In this document: positions 7,810-9,499 of the stretch, piece after piece
Layout of the letters: every line of letters starts with the position of its first letter
Position numbering within the stretch: the first letter of the stretch is position 1
Assembly: GCA_945900685.1 (NCBI GenBank)
Contig: CAMDJS010000075.1
Span: 1-9,499 of the forward strand
Reading direction: 5' to 3'
DNA: 9,499 nt
Source: Bordetella parapertussis
GTDB lineage: Bacteria > Pseudomonadota > Gammaproteobacteria > Burkholderiales > Burkholderiaceae_C
Program-made: the position numbers and the translations under genes
Notes under the pieces: generated by a model
Told to the model about the DNA's origin: nothing
The model's input: only the letters and a program-made list of their open reading frames with translations
The model's database searches: none

Positions 7810-8244
7810 ATGAATCACTGGATTGGCGTGGTCAGCCGCTCGCATGTGCTGCGCGGTGTGGCGGGTGGCTTTGCACAGATGAACCATGGCAAGCAAGCCC
7901 CGCTCAAACGCATGAAGGCGGGCGATGGCTTGATTTATTACTCACCGCGCGAGGACTATCCCGATGGCGCACCCTTGCAGGCCTTCACCGCTTTGGGTTT
8001 CATTCGCACGGGTGATGTTTATGCATACGACGTGACGGCGGACGGTGTGCCGGGGTTTGTGCCGTGGCGCATCGATGTGGACTATGTGGATACGCAGATC
8101 ACGTCCATCAGACCCTTGATCACGCAACTGGATTTCATCAAAGACAAAACCCACTGGGGTGCGGCTTTCCGGTTTGGTCAGATAAAGATTGGCAAAGATG
8201 ATTTTGATAGGATTGCCCGCGCGATGGGGCGGTTATCTTGGTAA
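7810..8244 (+). CDS. EVE domain protein (UPF0310 family)
   Basis: A 144-residue stand-alone EVE domain, a PUA/ASCH-like fold. Related EVE/YTH domains read modified bases in DNA or RNA; a specific function for this subfamily is not established. The hallmark N-terminus is WIGVVSRSHVLRGVAGGFAQ followed by HGKQAPLKRMKAGDGLIYYSP, and the domain continues with LQAFTALGFIRTGDVY and the aromatic-rich FVPWRIDVDY strand. The C-terminal part is HWGAAFRFGQIKIGKDDFDRIARAM. An alternative ATG at 7798 adds four residues. The gene follows the WYL regulator with no real gap, suggesting one transcription unit. Downstream it converges on the - strand micro-ORFs, with 15 bp between stops and only a weak 5-bp hairpin (8266-8281). 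Confidence 0.92.
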   Translation: MNHWIGVVSRSHVLRGVAGGFAQMNHGKQAPLKRMKAGDGLIYYSPREDYPDGAPLQAFTALGFIRTGDVYAYDVTADGVPGFVPWRIDVDYVDTQITSIRPLITQLDFIKDKTHWGAAFRFGQIKIGKDDFDRIARAMGRLSW

Positions 8245-8259
8245 CGACAGCAAGCTGAT

Positions 8260-8382
8260 TTATTGGTCTGTCTTTTCAGACTCAGCTTTGCTTTTTTCTT
8301 TGGCTTCAAAGTAGGAAGCTGCCAAAGCCATGGCGCACATCAGAACGCCAAAAAATAAAACGATGAGTTGTGATTCAGTCAT
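8260..8382 (-). CDS. Small single-pass membrane protein, 40 residues
   Basis: A tiny ORF in the stretch between the EVE gene and gshA. The product has a short polar head (MTESQ), one hydrophobic segment (LIVLFFGVLMCAMALAASY, residues 6-24) and a charged tail rich in Lys and Glu (EAKEKSKAESEKTDQ), the layout of a bitopic membrane peptide. AAGGG stands eight bases before the ATG, the best Shine-Dalgarno match in this part of the window. The ATG lies inside the end of the upstream 48-codon ORF in the arrangement ATGACTGA, an 8-base overlap typical of translational coupling. I do not recognise a family. It could be an assembly factor or accessory subunit of a membrane complex, or a regulatory micropeptide. 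Confidence 0.6.
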   Translation of the reverse strand: MTESQLIVLFFGVLMCAMALAASYFEAKEKSKAESEKTDQ

Positions 8383-8521
8383 GAGGCGAACCCTTGGGAA
8401 AAGTGATGCTCACAGAGATTAAAAGTATAAGAGACAGGCCAATTACCATCAACAAGACCAAGTTCTCCCAATTCCGGCTGCCCAAAATCAGAAACGCCAC
8501 ACAAGCATTGCCCGACATCAT
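8375..8521 (-). CDS. Small hydrophobic membrane protein, 48 residues
   Basis: ORF immediately upstream of, and overlapping by 8 bases, the 40-residue ORF. After a double ATG (8521 and 8518) it has a short hydrophobic patch (VAFLILG), a polar RNWEN and then a strong transmembrane segment (LVLLMVIGLSLILLISVSITF, about residues 22-42), ending PKGSPHD. The overlap and shared strand argue for a two-gene micro-operon. Against it: no good Shine-Dalgarno site precedes the ATG, and an in-frame TGA stands just two codons upstream. The frame beyond that stop stays open to 8608 and is also partly hydrophobic, so this could instead be the 3' remnant of a longer broken membrane-protein gene. No family recognised. 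Confidence 0.5.
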   Translation of the reverse strand: MMSGNACVAFLILGSRNWENLVLLMVIGLSLILLISVSITFPKGSPHD

Positions 8522-8527
8522 TGATCA

Positions 8528-8608
8528 GGTTGCCCGCAGTCCGGTTTTGAAGTCAGGTTTGGAAAATGAGAAATCCATGACCACCAGCCAAAAGAAATTC
8601 AGCGAACG
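8528..8608 (-). other. Open, partly hydrophobic frame upstream of the in-frame TGA
   Basis: The same frame as the 48-residue ORF, 27 codons between a TAG (8611-8609) and the TGA (8527-8525). It reads SLNFFWLVVMDFSF, then a polar KPDFKTGLRAT. The only ATG is at 8578, without a convincing ribosome-binding site. It may be leader sequence, a leader peptide, or the 5' part of a gene broken by the TGA. Confidence 0.25.
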
Positions 8609-8714
8609 CTAAGTCAAGCAGCAATCACTTATTTTGTAAGCCTGTCACAGACCCTTCGCTTGAAACTGTCAAAATCGCCCCCAAATCCTACAAACATACG
8701 AGACATATCAATTC

Positions 8715-9499
8715 ATGGTTCCCCACCTTATTACCGCACTGACTGGCCCTATTAACGAGTTGGAGCAGCGCATCATCGACTCCATGCCGGCCATCGAACG
8801 CTGGTTCCGCATGGAATGGATGGAGCACACGCCGCCGTTTTATTCCTCGGTCGATATCCGCAATGCCGGTTTCAAACTGGCACCGGTGGACACCAACCTG
8901 TACCCCGGTGGCTGGAACAACCTCACCCCCGAAATGCTGCCTTTGGCGGTACAAGCCGCCATGGCCGCGATTGAAAAAATCTGCCCCGAAGCCCGCAATC
9001 TTTTATTGATCCCCGAGAACCACACGCGCAACACCTTTTACCTGAGCAATGTGGCGCAGCTGGCTCGTATCTTCAACATGGCTGGGTTGAATATACGCAT
9101 CGGCTCCATCAACCCGGAGATCAAAGAAAACACCGCGTTTCAACTGCCCAATGGCGAGAGTTTGCTGCTTGAGCCAGTGATACGAAGCAAAACCCGTCTC
9201 GGTTTGAAAGACTTCGACCCTTGCACCATTTTGCTCAACAACGATTTGAGCGCAGGCATTCCGGGCATTCTGGAAGACTTGCATGAGCAATACCTGTTGC
9301 CGCCTTTGCACGCCGGTTGGTGTGTGCGCCGCAAAAGCATTCATTTCGCCAACTACGAAGAAGTGGCCAAGCGTTTTGGCAAGATGATCGGCATCGATCC
9401 CTGGTTGATCAACCCCATGTTCAGCCAGTGCGGCGAGGTCAATTTCGCCGAGGGCGAAGGCATGGAATGCCTGACCACCAATGTGGACGCGCTCCTCAC
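8715..9499 (+). CDS. gshA: Glutamate-cysteine ligase, 3' end missing
   Basis: Catalyses ATP-dependent joining of glutamate and cysteine, the first step of glutathione synthesis. The first 261 codons are present, about 60% of the roughly 430-residue family; the frame is open to the window edge. The sequence fits the Acidithiobacillus/betaproteobacterial GshA family (TIGR02049 type), distinct from E. coli GshA: the N-terminus MVPHLITALTGPINELEQ, then ERWFRMEWMEHTPPFYSSVD, FKLAPVDTNLYPGGWNN, LLLIPENHTRNTFYL, and the segments TILLNNDLSAG, ILEDLHEQYLLPPLHAGW and IDPWLINPMFSQCGEVNF. The ATP-binding C-terminal part lies beyond the window. The start is fixed by the conserved MVPHL; the preceding bases hold no strong Shine-Dalgarno site. 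The 100 bp upstream (8613-8714) contain a TTGAAA at 8660-8665 but no convincing -10 partner. Confidence 0.95.
   Translation, partial: MVPHLITALTGPINELEQRIIDSMPAIERWFRMEWMEHTPPFYSSVDIRNAGFKLAPVDTNLYPGGWNNLTPEMLPLAVQAAMAAIEKICPEARNLLLIPENHTRNTFYLSNVAQLARIFNMAGLNIRIGSINPEIKENTAFQLPNGESLLLEPVIRSKTRLGLKDFDPCTILLNNDLSAGIPGILEDLHEQYLLPPLHAGWCVRRKSIHFANYEEVAKRFGKMIGIDPWLINPMFSQCGEVNFAEGEGMECLTTNVDALL

Noticed and set aside
8266..8281. Possible terminator hairpin between the EVE gene and the micro-ORFs
   Set aside because: A 5-bp stem with a 6-base loop; the T-run starts about 10 bases later and lies inside the - strand ORF. Not strong enough.
8394..8612. A 72-codon + strand ORF between the EVE gene and gshA
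   Set aside because: It starts at a TTG without a good ribosome-binding site, the protein is basic with no recognisable pattern, and it lies opposite the overlapping - strand membrane ORFs, which have better signals.
8660..8694. TTGAAA as the -35 of a gshA promoter
   Set aside because: No -10 element at an acceptable spacing could be found by eye.

Overview
The window looks like a chromosomal segment from a betaproteobacterium of the order Burkholderiales, most likely close to Comamonadaceae. This rests on recognised protein families and on gene order (leuS-lptE-holA-proA, with a gshA of the Acidithiobacillus/betaproteobacterial type), not on any search. There are no RNA genes, no CRISPR array, no insertion sequence and no phage genes that I can see.

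Left part (1-5357, all + strand): a housekeeping block. It holds the 3' four-fifths of leuS (leucyl-tRNA synthetase), lptE (LPS-assembly lipoprotein, whose ATG overlaps the leuS stop by one base), holA (DNA polymerase III delta) and, after a 76-bp gap, proA (gamma-glutamyl phosphate reductase). The leuS product carries an unusual insertion of about 80 residues, rich in Ala/Ser/Pro, in its editing region. It also carries an apparent short insertion of about 11 residues just before the catalytic-domain motif MDQYIGG.

Middle part (5364-8244): accessory genes. A lone AAA ATPase of the AAA_14/DUF4143 type lies on the - strand, tail to tail with proA and only 6 bp from it. A short AT-rich divergent region follows, holding three perfect inverted repeats. 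Then comes a + strand run of a VOC (glyoxalase-fold) protein, a YafY-type HTH/WYL transcriptional regulator and an EVE-domain (UPF0310) protein. The regulator and the EVE gene are essentially fused end to start, so they are probably co-expressed.

Right part (8245-9499): the intergenic-looking stretch 8260-8521 encodes, on the - strand, two very small overlapping ORFs (48 and 40 codons). Each is predicted to be a single-pass membrane protein, and they share an 8-base overlap. They are the least explained content of the window. The + strand then resumes with the first 261 codons of gshA (glutamate-cysteine ligase), cut by the window edge.

The core genes cover translation, outer-membrane biogenesis, replication, proline synthesis and glutathione synthesis, and share no single pathway. 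I do not see a clear new defence or mobile system. The best leads are the two-gene micro-operon of membrane peptides, the VOC-WYL-EVE cluster with its hairpin-rich leader, and the LeuRS insertion.
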